Assembly (NCBI RefSeq): GCF_027924405.1
Contig: NZ_AP026978.1
Location: forward strand, 2,666,001 to 2,730,000
Source: Nocardia sputorum
Lineage (GTDB): Bacteria; Actinomycetota; Actinomycetes; Mycobacteriales; Mycobacteriaceae
Direction: 5' to 3'
Length of the DNA stretch: 64,000 nt
The position numbers and the translations under genes are program-made. Under the pieces are notes generated by a model that was not told the DNA's origin, searched no databases, and saw nothing but the letters and a program-made list of their open reading frames with translations. Positions 1-9,309 of the stretch are shown piece after piece; the first letter of the stretch is position 1; every line of letters begins with the position of its first letter.

Positions 1-869
1 CCGCCTGCTTCCGGCCCCGACGTCGGGTTGGCCGACGTCAGAGAGGGAACCGGAACATAGGTGTAGGGCACACCGTTGCTGGTACCACTCGGGCCGGTGG
101 CGGTGACCTGCACGGTGCCCGTCCCGGCAGGGGTGAAAACGGCGATCTCCGTGTCGGAGTTGACGGTGAACGACGTCGCCGGCGTACTACCGAACGTGAC
201 CGCGGTGACTCCGGTCAGGCCGCTCCCGTTGAGGTAGACGAGGTGTCCGCCTGCTTCGGGCCCCTGGAATTGGAAGATCGACGCCAGCGCCGGGACATAG
301 GCGTAGGAGACGCCGTTGCTGGTACCACCCACAGCGGTGACCGTGACCTGCACGGTGCCCGTTCCCGCGGGGGCAACGGCCGTGATCTGCGTATCGGAAT
401 CGACGGTGAACGACGTCGCCGCCGTACCTCCGAACGAGACCGCACTGGCAGCGGACAGATTCGTACCGGTGAGAGTGACCGTGGTCCCCCCTGCGGCCGA
501 TCCCGAACTCGGGGTGACCGCGGTGAGAGTGGGAGCCGCGGCACAGCTGCAAGGAATACAGTTACCCGTCTTCGTGATGGTGAACTGCAGCGTCCCGGTC
601 ACGGTGATGGTCGTGGTACCGGCGGATGGTGAATACGTATAGGAGACACCATTACTGGTTCCACCAGCGCCGGTGACGGTGACCTGCACGGTGCCCGTCC
701 CCGCGGGAGCGGTGGCGGTGATCTGGGCGGGGGAATCGATGGTGAAGGCGGCTGAGGTGGTACCGAATTGCACGCTTGTGGTATCGGCGAAGCCGGTACC
801 GGTGATCGTGACGCCGGTACCCCCCGTCGTGGGGCCGGACGTCGGGACGAGGGAGGTGATGGTAGGCAT
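1..869 (-). CDS. IPT/TIG-repeat protein, C-terminus beyond left edge
   Basis: Partial gene; the start is ATG at 869-867 and the end lies outside the window. The frame reads MPTITSLVPTSGP and continues as about 82-residue IPT/TIG (immunoglobulin-like, transcription-factor-type) repeats with the signatures P-x-L/I-T-x-x-x-P-x-x-G, GG-T-x-V-x-L-TG and G-T-V-Q-V-T-V-T. About 3.5 repeats are visible. Between repeats 1 and 2 is an insertion of about 30 residues ending in a C-x2-C-x-C cluster (codons near 543-560), absent from the larger paralogue upstream. There is no Sec signal peptide or membrane segment at the N-terminus. The ribosome site AAAGGGG lies just upstream of the ATG. IPT domains usually mediate binding in surface or extracellular proteins; the actual function is unknown. 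Confidence 0.85.
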   Translation of the reverse strand, partial: MPTITSLVPTSGPTTGGTGVTITGTGFADTTSVQFGTTSAAFTIDSPAQITATAPAGTGTVQVTVTGAGGTSNGVSYTYSPSAGTTTITVTGTLQFTITKTGNCIPCSCAAAPTLTAVTPSSGSAAGGTTVTLTGTNLSAASAVSFGGTAATSFTVDSDTQITAVAPAGTGTVQVTVTAVGGTSNGVSYAYVPALASIFQFQGPEAGGHLVYLNGSGLTGVTAVTFGSTPATSFTVNSDTEIAVFTPAGTGTVQVTATGPSGTSNGVPYTYVPVPSLTSANPTSGPEAG

Positions 870-944
870 GGCGCTGCCCCTTTATTGCTGAAGTGGTTCC
901 TCGGCACCGTGTGGTGCTCGGTTGTATCGGCGGCCCGCCTTGCC

Positions 945-974
945 ATTAACGCCCCTGCACCGGTTGCCGAGCAA
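945..974 (-). promoter_or_regulatory. Promoter-like element shared by the two IPT genes
   Basis: Read on the minus strand: TTGCTC, 18 nt, GTTAAT. The 12-mer GGGCGTTAATGG (943-954) is identical to one upstream of the other IPT gene at 6108-6119, at almost the same distance from the start codon (about 75-80 nt). Flanking sequence with GGACC and AAAC runs is also partly conserved. This suggests co-regulated paralogous promoters duplicated with the genes. Confidence 0.5.
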
Positions 975-1072
975 TGCATCTTCAATCCGGTTTGGTCCGT
1001 TTCCAATTCGCTTTTCGCGCGGCAGCCGCTACCTTGTCGAGCATTGCCCCCCGAAGGGGCGCGGATACGAGA

Positions 1073-1106
1073 CCGGGCCGCCGGCAACAACGTGCCGGCG
1101 GCCCGG
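1073..1106 (-). terminator. Strong hairpin terminator after the 20-repeat IPT gene
   Basis: A perfect 14-bp inverted repeat (1073-1086 with 1093-1106, arm CCGGGCCGCCGGCA) with a 6-nt loop sits 12 nt past the stop codon at 1119-1121. No long T-run follows, as is usual in actinomycetes. It should separate the two tandem IPT genes into independent transcripts. Confidence 0.75.
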
Positions 1107-1118
1107 CCGAATCACCTG

Positions 1119-4100
1119 TCAGATGAAGGTGTAGGCGACGCCGTTACTGGTCCCACCTCCTGTCGTGGCGGTGACCTGCACGGTGCCGGTTCCGGCGGGA
1201 GAGACTGCCGTGATCTGGGTCGCGGAGTCGACCGTGAACGAAGCCGCCGGTGTCGCACCGAAATCGACCGCGGTGGTCCCGGTCAGATCGGTTCCGGTGA
1301 GGACTACCGTCGTGCCGCCCGCTGCCGCCCCCGAATTCGGGGTGGCCGTACTGAGGGTGGGCGCCGGGACATAGGTGTACGTGACACCATTGCTGGTTCC
1401 ACCCGCCGTGATGACAGTGATCTGCACAGTCCCCGTCCCCGGAACAGCGGTCGCGGTGATCTGTGTATCGGAGACAACGGTGAAGTCGGACGCGGAGATA
1501 CCGAACAGGACCGCACCTGCGGTGGACAGACCCGTTCCGGTCAGGGTGACCGTATTACCGCCTGCTTCGGGCCCTGAGGTGGGGCTGTCCGAGGTCAGGG
1601 TGGGAACCGGGATATAGGTGTAGGACACACCGTTGCTGGTTCCATTCGGGCCCGTCGCGGTGACCTGCACGGCGCCCGTCCCCGCGGGGGCGAAGGCCGT
1701 GATCAGCGTGTCGGAGTCGACTGTGAACGACGTCGCCGGTGTCGCGCCGAAGGCGACCGCGGTGACCCCGGTCAGGCCATTCCCCGTGAGGAAGACCTGA
1801 TTTCCGCCCGCTTCCGGTCCTTGGAAGGGGAACGCCGAACTCAAGGCCGGAACATAGGAGTAGGAGACGCCGCTACTGGTACCACCCGCGGTGGTAACGG
1901 TGACCTGCGCCGTTCCCGTTCCGGCGGGAGTTACGGCGGTGATCTGCGTGGGGGAGTCGACGGTGAACGACGTCGCCGGTGTCCCGTCGAAACTGACGTC
2001 GGTCGCTCCGGTGAGATCCGTTCCGGTGAGCACGACCGTCGTCCCGCCCGCTGCCGTTCCCGAACCGGGTACCACCGTGGTCACTGCCGGAACCGGTGCG
2101 AAGGTGAAGGCCACGCCATTGCTGGTACCACCCGGGGTAGTGGCGGTAACCTGCACCGTTCCGGTGCCGGCGGGAGAGACTGCCGTGACCTGCGTCGGGG
2201 AATCGACCGTGAACGAAGCCGCCGGTGTCGCACCGAAACTGACCGCGGTCGTTCCCGTCAGATCCGATCCGGTCAGCACGACCGTCGTCCCACCCGCCAC
2301 CGGTCCCGAGCTGGGAACCGCATTCGTGAGAGCGGGAACCGGAATATAGGTGTAAGCGACGCCATTGCTGGTGCCGCCCACGGTGGTGGCGGTGACCTGT
2401 ACCGTTCCGGTTCCGGCCGGAGAGACTGCCGTGATCTGTGTGGGGGAATCCACGGTGAACGAGGTCGCCGGTGTCGCACCGAAACTGACCGCGGTCGCTC
2501 CGGTCAGATCGGATCCGGTGAGGACAACCGTCGTCCCGCCCGCCGCGGTTCCCGAGTTCGGTGCTACCGCGGTCAGAGCGGGAGCCGGAACGTAGGTGAA
2601 GGCCACGCCGTTGGTGGTCCCACCCACGGTAGTGGCGGTGACCTGCACCGTGCCCGATCCGGCGGGAGAGACTGCCGTGATTTGGGTCGCGGAGTCGACC
2701 GTGAACGAAGCCGCCGGTGTCGCACCGAAAGCCACAGCTGTCGTACCGGTGAGGTTGGTCCCGGTGAGAACGACTGTCGTGCCCCCGGTGACCGGACCTG
2801 AACTCGGTACCACCGTGGTCAGGGTCGGAGCTGGAACGTAGGTGTAGGCGACACCATTGCTTGTCCCGCCCGCGGTGGTGGCGGTGACCTGCACGGTTCC
2901 CGTTCCGGAAGGGGTGACCGCGGTGATCTGGGTCGCGGAGTCGACCGTGAACGAAGCCGCCGGCGTCGCACCGAAAGTCACCGCGGTCGCTCCGGTCAGA
3001 TTCGTTCCGGTGAGAACAACGGTTGTCCCACCACCCTCCGGCCCCGAGTTCGGCACCACGGTGGTCAGGGCGGGGGCCGGAACGTAGGTGTAGGCGACGC
3101 CGTTGGTGGTGCCGCCCGCGGTGGTGGCGGTGACCTGCACGGTTCCTGTTCCGGCGGGTGCGACCGCAGTGATCTGGGTCGGGGAGTCGACGGTGAACGA
3201 GGTTGCCGGGGTCGCACCGAAACTGACCGCGGTGGTTCCCGTCAGCCCTGTTCCGGTGAGGACGACCGTCGTGCCGCCGGTGACCGGCCCCGAGCTCGGC
3301 ACTACCGTGCTCAGCGTGGGGACGGCGACGTAGGTGTACGTGACGCCGTTACTGACTCCGCCGACCGTCGTGACGGTGACCGCGACGGAACCCGTCCCCG
3401 CGGGGGTGACCGCGGTGATTTGTGTCGCGGAGTCGACCGTGAACGAAGCCGCCGGTGTCGCACCGAAAGTGACGGCGGTGGCCCCGGTCAGGTTGGTTCC
3501 GGTGAGAACGACCGTTGTCCCGCCGGTGACCGGACCTGCGCTCGGCACCACTGTGGTGAGGGTCGGAGCCGGAACGTAGGTGTAGGCGACGCCGTTGGTG
3601 GTGCCGCCCGCGGTGGTGGCGGTGACTTGCACAGTTCCTGTTCCGGCGGGTGCCACGGCGGTGATTTGTGTCGCGGAGTTGACGGTGAACGAGGTTGCCG
3701 GTGTGCCACCGAAGGTGACCGCGGTGGCTCCCGTCAGCCCTGTTCCGGTGAGCACGACCGTCGTCCCGCCGGTGACCGGCCCCGCACTCGGCGCCACCGT
3801 GCTCAGTGTGGGAACCGCGACATATGTGTACGTGACCCCGTTACTGGTCCCACCGACCGTCGTGGCGGTAACCTGCACGGACCCCGTGCCCGCCGGGGTG
3901 ACCGCGGTGATCTGGGTGGCGGAGTCGACCGTGAACGAGGTCGCCGGTGTACCACCGAAACTGACGGCTGTAGTTCCGGTCAAGTTGGTTCCGGTGAGGA
4001 CGACGGTCGTTCCGCCGGTGACCGGGCCCGCGCTCGGCGCCACCGTGGTCAGGGCGGGGGCCGGAACGTAGGTGTAGGCGACGCCGTTGCTGGTTCCGCC

Positions 4101-6029
4101 TGCGGTGGTGACGGTGACTTGTACGGTTCCTGTCCCGGCGGGTGCCACGGCGGTGATCTGCGTCGCGGAGTTGACCGTGAACGAGGTTGCCGGTGTGCCA
4201 CCGAAAGTGACGGCCGTGGCTCCGGTCAGGTTGGTTCCGGTGAGGACGACCGTTGTCCCGCCGGTGACCGGACCTGCGCTCGGCACCACCGTGCTCAGGG
4301 TCGGGGCCGGAACGTAGGTGTAGGCGACGCCGTTGCTGGTTCCGCCTGCGGTGGTGACGGTGACTTGTACGGTTCCTGTCCCGGCGGGTGCCACGGCGGT
4401 GATCTGCGTCGCGGAGTTGACCGTGAACGAGGTTGCCGGTGTGCCACCGAAAGTGACGGCCGTGGCTCCGGTCAGGTTGGTTCCGGTGAGGACGACCGTT
4501 GTCCCGCCGGTGACCGGACCTGCGCTCGGCACCACCGTGCTCAGGGTCGGGGCCGGAACGTAGGTGTAGGCGACGCCGTTGCTGGTTCCGCCTGCGGTGG
4601 TGACGGTGACTTGTACGGTTCCTGTCCCGGCGGGTGCCACGGCGGTGATCTGCGTCGCGGAGTTGACCGTGAACGAGGTTGCCGGTGTGCCACCGAAGTT
4701 GACCGCGGTGGCTCCGGTGAATCCTGTTCCGGTCAGGACCACTGTCGTTCCGCCGGTCACTGGTCCCGAACTGGGAACCACCGTGGTCAGAGTCGGTACG
4801 GGGATGTAGGTGTAGGACACCCCGTTACTGGTTCCGCCTGCGGTGGTGACGGTGACTTGCACGGTTCCTGTTCCGGCGGGTGCGACGGCAGTGATCTGTG
4901 TCGCGGAGTTGACCGTGAACGAGGTAGCCGGTGTGCCACCGAAGTTGACCGCGGTGGCTCCGGTGAATCCTGTTCCGGTGAGCACGACCGTCGTTCCGCC
5001 CGCCGCTGGCCCGGAATTCGGCACCACCGAGCTCAGAGTGGGCACGGCGACGTAGGTGTAGGGGAGTCCGTTGCTGGTGCCACCAGCAGTGGTGACGGTG
5101 ACCTGGACCGTCCCTGTCCCCGCGGGGGCGACCGCCGTGACCTGCGTGTTGGAATTGACCGTGAACGAGGTCGCCGGTGTACCACCGAAAGTGACCGCGC
5201 TGGTGGTGGACAGCCCCGTGCCGGTGAGCACGACGGTTGTGCCGCCGGTGACCGGCCCCGAAGTGGGGTTGAGCGACGTGAGGCTGGGAACTCCGGCATA
5301 GGTGTAGGAGACGCCATTGCTGGTTCCACCCGAGCCGGTCACGGTGACCTGGACGGTACCGGGCGACCCGGCGGGAGCGGTGGCCGTGATCTGGGTAGGT
5401 GAGTTGACGGTGAAAATGGCTGCGGTGCTACCGAACCGTACCGTCAGCGGGCCGGTGAAGTTGGTGCCGGTGATCACGACACTATTGCCGCCCGACGCGG
5501 GTCCCGCGGTCGGCGAGATGGACGTGATGGTCGGGACGATGACGTAGACGAAGGTGACCGGGTTGCTGGTACCGCCCGGCCCGGTCACGGTGATCGACAC
5601 TATGCCGGTCCCGGCCGGGGAGACGGCGGTGATCTGGGAATCGGAGTTGACCGTGAACGAAGTGGCCGGTGTGCTACCGAAATTGACCGCGGTGACTCCG
5701 GTCAGGCCCGAACCGGTGAGGGTGACCGTCGTTCCACCCGAGGTCGATCCTTGGCTGGGACTGACACCGCTCAGGGAGGGAACAGGCAGATAGGTATAGG
5801 AGACCCCGTTGCTGGTTCCGGCCGCGGTGGTGACGGTGACCTGGACGGTACCCGCTGACCCGGCGGGTGCGATGGCCGTGATCTGGGTGGGGGAGTTCAT
5901 GGTGAATGTAGTTGCGGTGCTGCCGAATCTGACCGTCGTGGGGCCGGTGAATCCGGTGCCGGTTATCGTGACGCTGGTGCCCCCCGACGTTGGACCTGAC
6001 GTGGGGGAAATGGAAGTGATCGTAGGCAT
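1119..6029 (-). CDS. Giant IPT/TIG-repeat protein, 20 tandem repeats
   Basis: 1636 residues. An upstream ATG at 6083 is in frame, but the start at 6029 is preferred: GAGGAGG lies 7 nt upstream and the protein then begins MPTITSISPTSGP, exactly like its paralogue. The whole protein is 20 IPT/TIG repeats of about 82 residues, each opening with a P-T-L-S-T-V-V-P-S-S-G-P-V-T-GG-like strand and closing with S-N-G-V-x-Y-T-Y. There is no signal peptide, membrane anchor, LPXTG motif or catalytic domain. Such arrays form stiff rods in surface proteins and adhesins, but the absence of an export signal is odd. Repeats 5-14 are the most alike, and the DNA is partly identical between neighbours (see the repeat entry), which indicates recent copy-number change. 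A structural or adhesive role is inference. Confidence 0.88.
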   Translation of the reverse strand: MPTITSISPTSGPTSGGTSVTITGTGFTGPTTVRFGSTATTFTMNSPTQITAIAPAGSAGTVQVTVTTAAGTSNGVSYTYLPVPSLSGVSPSQGSTSGGTTVTLTGSGLTGVTAVNFGSTPATSFTVNSDSQITAVSPAGTGIVSITVTGPGGTSNPVTFVYVIVPTITSISPTAGPASGGNSVVITGTNFTGPLTVRFGSTAAIFTVNSPTQITATAPAGSPGTVQVTVTGSGGTSNGVSYTYAGVPSLTSLNPTSGPVTGGTTVVLTGTGLSTTSAVTFGGTPATSFTVNSNTQVTAVAPAGTGTVQVTVTTAGGTSNGLPYTYVAVPTLSSVVPNSGPAAGGTTVVLTGTGFTGATAVNFGGTPATSFTVNSATQITAVAPAGTGTVQVTVTTAGGTSNGVSYTYIPVPTLTTVVPSSGPVTGGTTVVLTGTGFTGATAVNFGGTPATSFTVNSATQITAVAPAGTGTVQVTVTTAGGTSNGVAYTYVPAPTLSTVVPSAGPVTGGTTVVLTGTNLTGATAVTFGGTPATSFTVNSATQITAVAPAGTGTVQVTVTTAGGTSNGVAYTYVPAPTLSTVVPSAGPVTGGTTVVLTGTNLTGATAVTFGGTPATSFTVNSATQITAVAPAGTGTVQVTVTTAGGTSNGVAYTYVPAPALTTVAPSAGPVTGGTTVVLTGTNLTGTTAVSFGGTPATSFTVDSATQITAVTPAGTGSVQVTATTVGGTSNGVTYTYVAVPTLSTVAPSAGPVTGGTTVVLTGTGLTGATAVTFGGTPATSFTVNSATQITAVAPAGTGTVQVTATTAGGTTNGVAYTYVPAPTLTTVVPSAGPVTGGTTVVLTGTNLTGATAVTFGATPAASFTVDSATQITAVTPAGTGSVAVTVTTVGGVSNGVTYTYVAVPTLSTVVPSSGPVTGGTTVVLTGTGLTGTTAVSFGATPATSFTVDSPTQITAVAPAGTGTVQVTATTAGGTTNGVAYTYVPAPALTTVVPNSGPEGGGTTVVLTGTNLTGATAVTFGATPAASFTVDSATQITAVTPSGTGTVQVTATTAGGTSNGVAYTYVPAPTLTTVVPSSGPVTGGTTVVLTGTNLTGTTAVAFGATPAASFTVDSATQITAVSPAGSGTVQVTATTVGGTTNGVAFTYVPAPALTAVAPNSGTAAGGTTVVLTGSDLTGATAVSFGATPATSFTVDSPTQITAVSPAGTGTVQVTATTVGGTSNGVAYTYIPVPALTNAVPSSGPVAGGTTVVLTGSDLTGTTAVSFGATPAASFTVDSPTQVTAVSPAGTGTVQVTATTPGGTSNGVAFTFAPVPAVTTVVPGSGTAAGGTTVVLTGTDLTGATDVSFDGTPATSFTVDSPTQITAVTPAGTGTAQVTVTTAGGTSSGVSYSYVPALSSAFPFQGPEAGGNQVFLTGNGLTGVTAVAFGATPATSFTVDSDTLITAFAPAGTGAVQVTATGPNGTSNGVSYTYIPVPTLTSDSPTSGPEAGGNTVTLTGTGLSTAGAVLFGISASDFTVVSDTQITATAVPGTGTVQITVITAGGTSNGVTYTYVPAPTLSTATPNSGAAAGGTTVVLTGTDLTGTTAVDFGATPAASFTVDSATQITAVSPAGTGTVQVTATTGGGTSNGVAYTFI
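4081..4697. repeat. 246-bp tandem DNA duplications inside the IPT gene
   Basis: The segment 4081-4326 recurs base for base at 4327-4572, and the first 125 bp recur again at 4573-4697 before diverging. The period is 246 bp, exactly one IPT repeat (82 codons), so the reading frame is kept. Other repeats in the gene are similar but diverged, so this identity reflects recent unequal crossover or gene conversion, or possibly an assembly artefact. Confidence 0.9.
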
Positions 6030-6109
6030 GGCGGAGCCTCCTCGTCGCTGTGGTGCTGGTTGCTCTGCACCGGATCGGTGCACGACTGGATTCGCGGGCC
6101 CGCTCTTCC

Positions 6110-6138
6110 ATTAACGCCCACCACTAGTTGCTGGGCAA
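6110..6138 (-). promoter_or_regulatory. Promoter-like element of the 20-repeat IPT gene
   Basis: Minus strand: TTGCCC, 17 nt, GTTAAT, about 80 nt before the start codon at 6029. It matches the element upstream of the paralogue (945-974), including the shared 12-mer GGGCGTTAATGG. Confidence 0.5.
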
Positions 6139-7143
6139 TGTGTCTGCGATCCGTTTTCGGTCCGTTTTGGATGCCGGCGATGGAGACGAGAGCGGCTTGA
6201 CGGGATGCATCACTCGACGACCGCGGCCGCGATCCGGACCTGGCATGCGCTTGCCGCCGCGCAGATGAACGCCTGCCTGAGGCCCGCACGAGGGGAGGCC
6301 GCCGTCGGCGCCGGAGGTCGTGAAGGACTTCGGCCCCAACTTCTACGACTGGCCGGACACGGTCACCGACGACTTCCTGAGCAGCGTCACCTTCGCGCTC
6401 GGCGCCCACCAGGAAGCCACCGGTGTCTGCGACCGAGTTGATCGCCAGGTCGAGCACCCGCTCCAGCCGGTGCCGAACGGATCGAGTAAGTGGGCGTCGG
6501 TAATCGCTCGCCGCGCAAGATAATCGACGCGAGCCCCGCAGTACCCGGAGCGGACGCGTTCGGCAACACGACCCGCGCCCCGAGAACACATCCTCGACGG
6601 CGTACGCATCCCCCGGGACCTTTGCTGTCCTGCGGAGCGCGCCACCAAGCTCTGCCGCGTCGCGAGCCAGCTCGGTCGATCGCTGTGCTGGACAACCATT
6701 CCGGCATCCCGAGTCGATCCTCTTCCTGGATCGGTCGGCGTCGACGACGAGGGGGGTCAGCCACTGGGCAACGCCTGCTCACTCATCGTCGCCGGCATCG
6801 GGATCGCGCAGCGGGCCGGTGGATGCCACGGCGTCGGCGCGTCCGACGACTCGGTGACCGGGCTATGAGCTCGCCGATCACGCGATCGCAAACGCGAGGG
6901 CCGCTCCGGTGGCCGGCCACCGAGCCTCGACACCGAGACCTACGAACGGCTCGAACCACGGGGAGACACAACGTAGTCGTGGCGGCCGACTCCCGAGGCC
7001 TGCGCTGCGCCTCGTCGACTGATGTGTTGTCGCCGAGCGCTGCCCGCCGGAATCGACCGCCACGTCCTGCCTCGTTGGAGCACTTTCGCGCTGTACCGGA
7101 TTCAACCTCGCGTGCCACCGGGCGCGAGGCCCGGGGCATCAGT
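6139..7143. other. 1-kb region without a convincing gene; possibly degenerate coding
   Basis: No reading frame here has good coding character plus a ribosome site. Short protein-like patches occur on the plus strand, for example around 6320-6435 (V-K-D-F-G-P-N-F-Y-D-W-P-D) and around 6585-6620 (L-D-G-V-R-I-P-R-D), but they lie in different frames and are interrupted. I could not assign them to a family. The region may be a decayed gene or plain intergenic DNA. Confidence 0.4.
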
Positions 7144-8385
7144 TCATGCGGAGGTGGGATCGAACGCGGCGGTGACGCGGTCCACGAGGTTCTTGGCTTC
7201 GGGGCTGTCGTGGTCGGTGGGCAGCTCCACGGGCTGTCCGTCGAGCGGGACGGTTACCGGCCGACGGTCCGCGAGCACCTTTCCGGCTCCGTCGCCGAGC
7301 GGTAGACCGGCCGCCGCCCGGATGCGGTTCATCACGATGTCGGTGCCGACCGGCGGGAGGGCGACGACGCCCTGCGGCCACTGCACGCCGTTGATTTCGA
7401 AGAACCCATGGTAGCCGCCTATGTGCTGGTACCCGACCTGGTTCCAGTACAAATCATCTGGCGTCGAGCCTTGCGTTTGATCTATCTCATTGTTGAACGT
7501 GCCGTGGAACACGCCGCTGGTGGGGTCGAAGTGTGCATATTGGCCTGACACGGACGCCTGTATCTCGAGCAACTCGAACACAACCTCCATACCACCGGGG
7601 GCGGGCCGGTTGTTCTTGGAGTAGAGAGCCTTGGCGCCATCGATGTCGGGCGGGTTCCACATGTGCGGGACGACGTCGAGGTCGTTCGCGTAGCGCTTCA
7701 CTTGTTGCAGGCGCTGGGTGGTGTAGGTGACGAATTCCTGATTGCAGAAACTCGGTCCGGCGGTCGAGAGCACGCTGATCCTGGCTTTCTCGGAATTGTC
7801 CCAAAGCCACTGGGTGTCGCGCAGGAACAGGGCCAGCGTGAGTGACAGGGCACCGCCGAGGCTGTGGCCGGTGACGGTCAGGTTGATCGCCTTGTCGTCG
7901 AGCGCGCTCAGGAACTCGGGCAAGCTGTGACCGGCGCCGGGACGGGGCCCGGAGGGTCTGATGCCGAGAAGGGTTTTCACCCCGATGGCCGTGCCGATCG
8001 TGTGCCATGCGGCGTTATTCGCGAACCACGGCGTCTGGAGAATGAAGGAGTCCTCGACGAGCCAGTCGAACACCAGTGCGTCGCTGCTGCCTGCCATGGC
8101 GATCACGTACCGGGAGCGATCCTCGGTGCTTCGCACCATATACAGGGCATTGACCGCGTACAAGTCGGTGTCGAACAGCGCGACTCCCGGACCCCAGACG
8201 ATCTCCCACCCTCCGATGACCTCCTGGTTGGTGTCGAGATACTGCTGGATCTTCTGATAGAGCGTGGCCTCCAGGTCGCTGTCTTCTTTGCTGATGCTGT
8301 TGACCAGATTCGCGTACTCGCACAGCTGATATGTGATCTTGTCTTGCAGAGTCGGCTCATTGATCGTCGTGGATCGTGCAGTCAT
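7144..8385 (-). CDS. Class 3 (fungal-type) lipase family protein
   Basis: 413 residues, ATG start preceded by AAGGAG at good spacing. It has an alpha/beta-hydrolase fold with the nucleophile elbow G-H-S-L-G-G at about 173-178 (Ser175), a likely acid in D-L-D-V-V-P (Asp237) and a candidate His in G-G-Y-H-G (His326; His321 is nearby). This pattern is typical of the lipase_3 family, which hydrolyses acylglycerols or related esters. No signal peptide is visible, so the enzyme is either cytoplasmic or exported by another route. It stands alone, with gene-poor DNA on both sides. The family call is secure; the substrate is unknown. Confidence 0.85.
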   Translation of the reverse strand: MTARSTTINEPTLQDKITYQLCEYANLVNSISKEDSDLEATLYQKIQQYLDTNQEVIGGWEIVWGPGVALFDTDLYAVNALYMVRSTEDRSRYVIAMAGSSDALVFDWLVEDSFILQTPWFANNAAWHTIGTAIGVKTLLGIRPSGPRPGAGHSLPEFLSALDDKAINLTVTGHSLGGALSLTLALFLRDTQWLWDNSEKARISVLSTAGPSFCNQEFVTYTTQRLQQVKRYANDLDVVPHMWNPPDIDGAKALYSKNNRPAPGGMEVVFELLEIQASVSGQYAHFDPTSGVFHGTFNNEIDQTQGSTPDDLYWNQVGYQHIGGYHGFFEINGVQWPQGVVALPPVGTDIVMNRIRAAAGLPLGDGAGKVLADRRPVTVPLDGQPVELPTDHDSPEAKNLVDRVTAAFDPTSA

Positions 8386-8660
8386 GTACCGCTCCTTACC
8401 GTATGAGTTTCATCCGAAACAGAGAGGAGAAAGCGGTGACGCGAATTCACACGCCGCACCCGCGCCGGGGACAGAACATCCCGGACCGGTAGCTGCGTAT
8501 AGGACTCTAGACGATCCACCACACATGCGGGCGAATAATCTGCCCGTCCGGGACCTGACGTCGTCGCCTGCCGGCGGAGGCTCCGCGCGGTCACCGGAGA
8601 CGCTGGTAGCCGTTCCTTGCGGCCCGAGCGCGAATTTGGCCGAATGTCCTGATTGCTCGC

Positions 8661-8771
8661 ATGCGCAGCGCGCTGGCCTCGAATCTCAGCCAGGAGGCCC
8701 GGAAGGTCTTTGGATTCTTCGGTGACCTGGAGAGCTACCTTGCGAATGCGTGGGGCCGGATCGTGGGCTGA
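8661..8771 (+). CDS. Candidate 36-residue small protein
   Basis: ATG to TGA, 36 codons, with an amphipathic, protein-like composition (L-S-Q-E-A-R-K-V-F-G-F-F followed by D-L-E-S-Y-L-A-N-A-W). The frame is open upstream only as far as a TAG near 8610. No clear ribosome site precedes the ATG. Support comes mainly from the good hairpin terminator 10 nt past the stop. It could instead be the 3' remnant of a lost gene. Function unknown. Confidence 0.35.
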   Translation: MRSALASNLSQEARKVFGFFGDLESYLANAWGRIVG

Positions 8772-8780
8772 TCAACGATC

Positions 8781-8809
8781 GCCGGTTCCGGAACTTCTCC
8801 GGGACCGGC
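8781..8809 (+). terminator. Hairpin terminator after the 36-residue ORF
   Basis: A 12-bp stem (GCCGGTTCCGGA at 8781-8792 with TCCGGGACCGGC at 8798-8809, one G-U pair) has a 5-nt loop and begins 9 nt after the stop at 8769-8771. Confidence 0.55.
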
Positions 8810-8941
8810 GGCGATTCCAGTCCGCTGGACGCGGTGGCGGGGGCGGTCGGGGAGCGGGCCGGTGGTCTCCGACGACTACCAGCCGGCGCAAGTGAGGAGT
8901 AGCGCGGCCGCTGCTGCTGCCGCGATGGTCCGGCGCATTGG

Positions 8942-9034
8942 TCAGCTGAGGCCGAATCCGATTCCGAACGTGAGGGCGAGCCATCGGAGGACCGCGTGGA
9001 AGCCGGCGCCGAGATCGAGGCCGAAGGAGTCCAT
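8942..9034 (-). CDS. Candidate 30-residue glycine/phenylalanine-rich small protein
   Basis: ATG at 9034 preceded by an excellent ribosome site (GGAAGGAGATGAGATCG before ATG). The peptide starts M-D-S-F-G-L-D-L-G-A-G-F-H and ends G-I-G-F-G-L-S. It is mostly hydrophobic and could insert in or lie on a membrane. It is too short to assign to any family. The ribosome site is the chief evidence. Confidence 0.45.
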   Translation of the reverse strand: MDSFGLDLGAGFHAVLRWLALTFGIGFGLS

Positions 9035-9244
9035 CGATCTCATCTCCTTCCGAGATCGAATCTTCTGCGGTTCCCCGACCTGTTGATCATTTTATCGCTG
9101 GTCACGGCCTTTCCGCAGCATCGATCGGCACTGATGGAAGGTTGGTCGGCGCGGTCGGTGGCGCGGGCGGGACACAATCGTTGTACTGCCCCGGGGAAGT
9201 GTCGCGGATTGATTTCTGTGGCCGGAGCATTCCGTGCGGAAAGA

Positions 9245-9273
9245 GGCCGGGCGGATTCGTGATCCGCCCGGCC
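9245..9273 (-). terminator. Hairpin terminator after the 61-residue membrane ORF
   Basis: A perfect 12-bp stem GGCCGGGCGGAT / ATCCGCCCGGCC (9245-9256 with 9262-9273) has a 5-nt loop, and TCTTTCC follows on the minus strand. It lies about 36 nt beyond the stop codon at 9310, which supports transcription through that small ORF. Confidence 0.65.
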
Positions 9274-9309
9274 GTCTCGACCACCTCGATTCGATTCTTC
9301 AGGAGAACA

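Noticed and set aside
3420..5402. Long plus-strand open frames opposite the IPT gene
   Set aside because: They are a by-product of the repeated high-GC minus-strand gene: composition is Arg/Gly/Asp-rich, they repeat with the same 246-bp period, and no ribosome sites precede them.
1119..6029. Regular short-period repeats that might be read as a CRISPR array
   Set aside because: The period is 246 bp, keeps the reading frame and codes for IPT domains; there are no short identical repeats with unique spacers and no cas genes.
8436..8493. 18-codon GTG ORF after a GAGAGGAG ribosome-like site
   Set aside because: Too short, basic and Pro/His-rich, with no terminator or other support; it could be a leader peptide but nothing downstream needs one.
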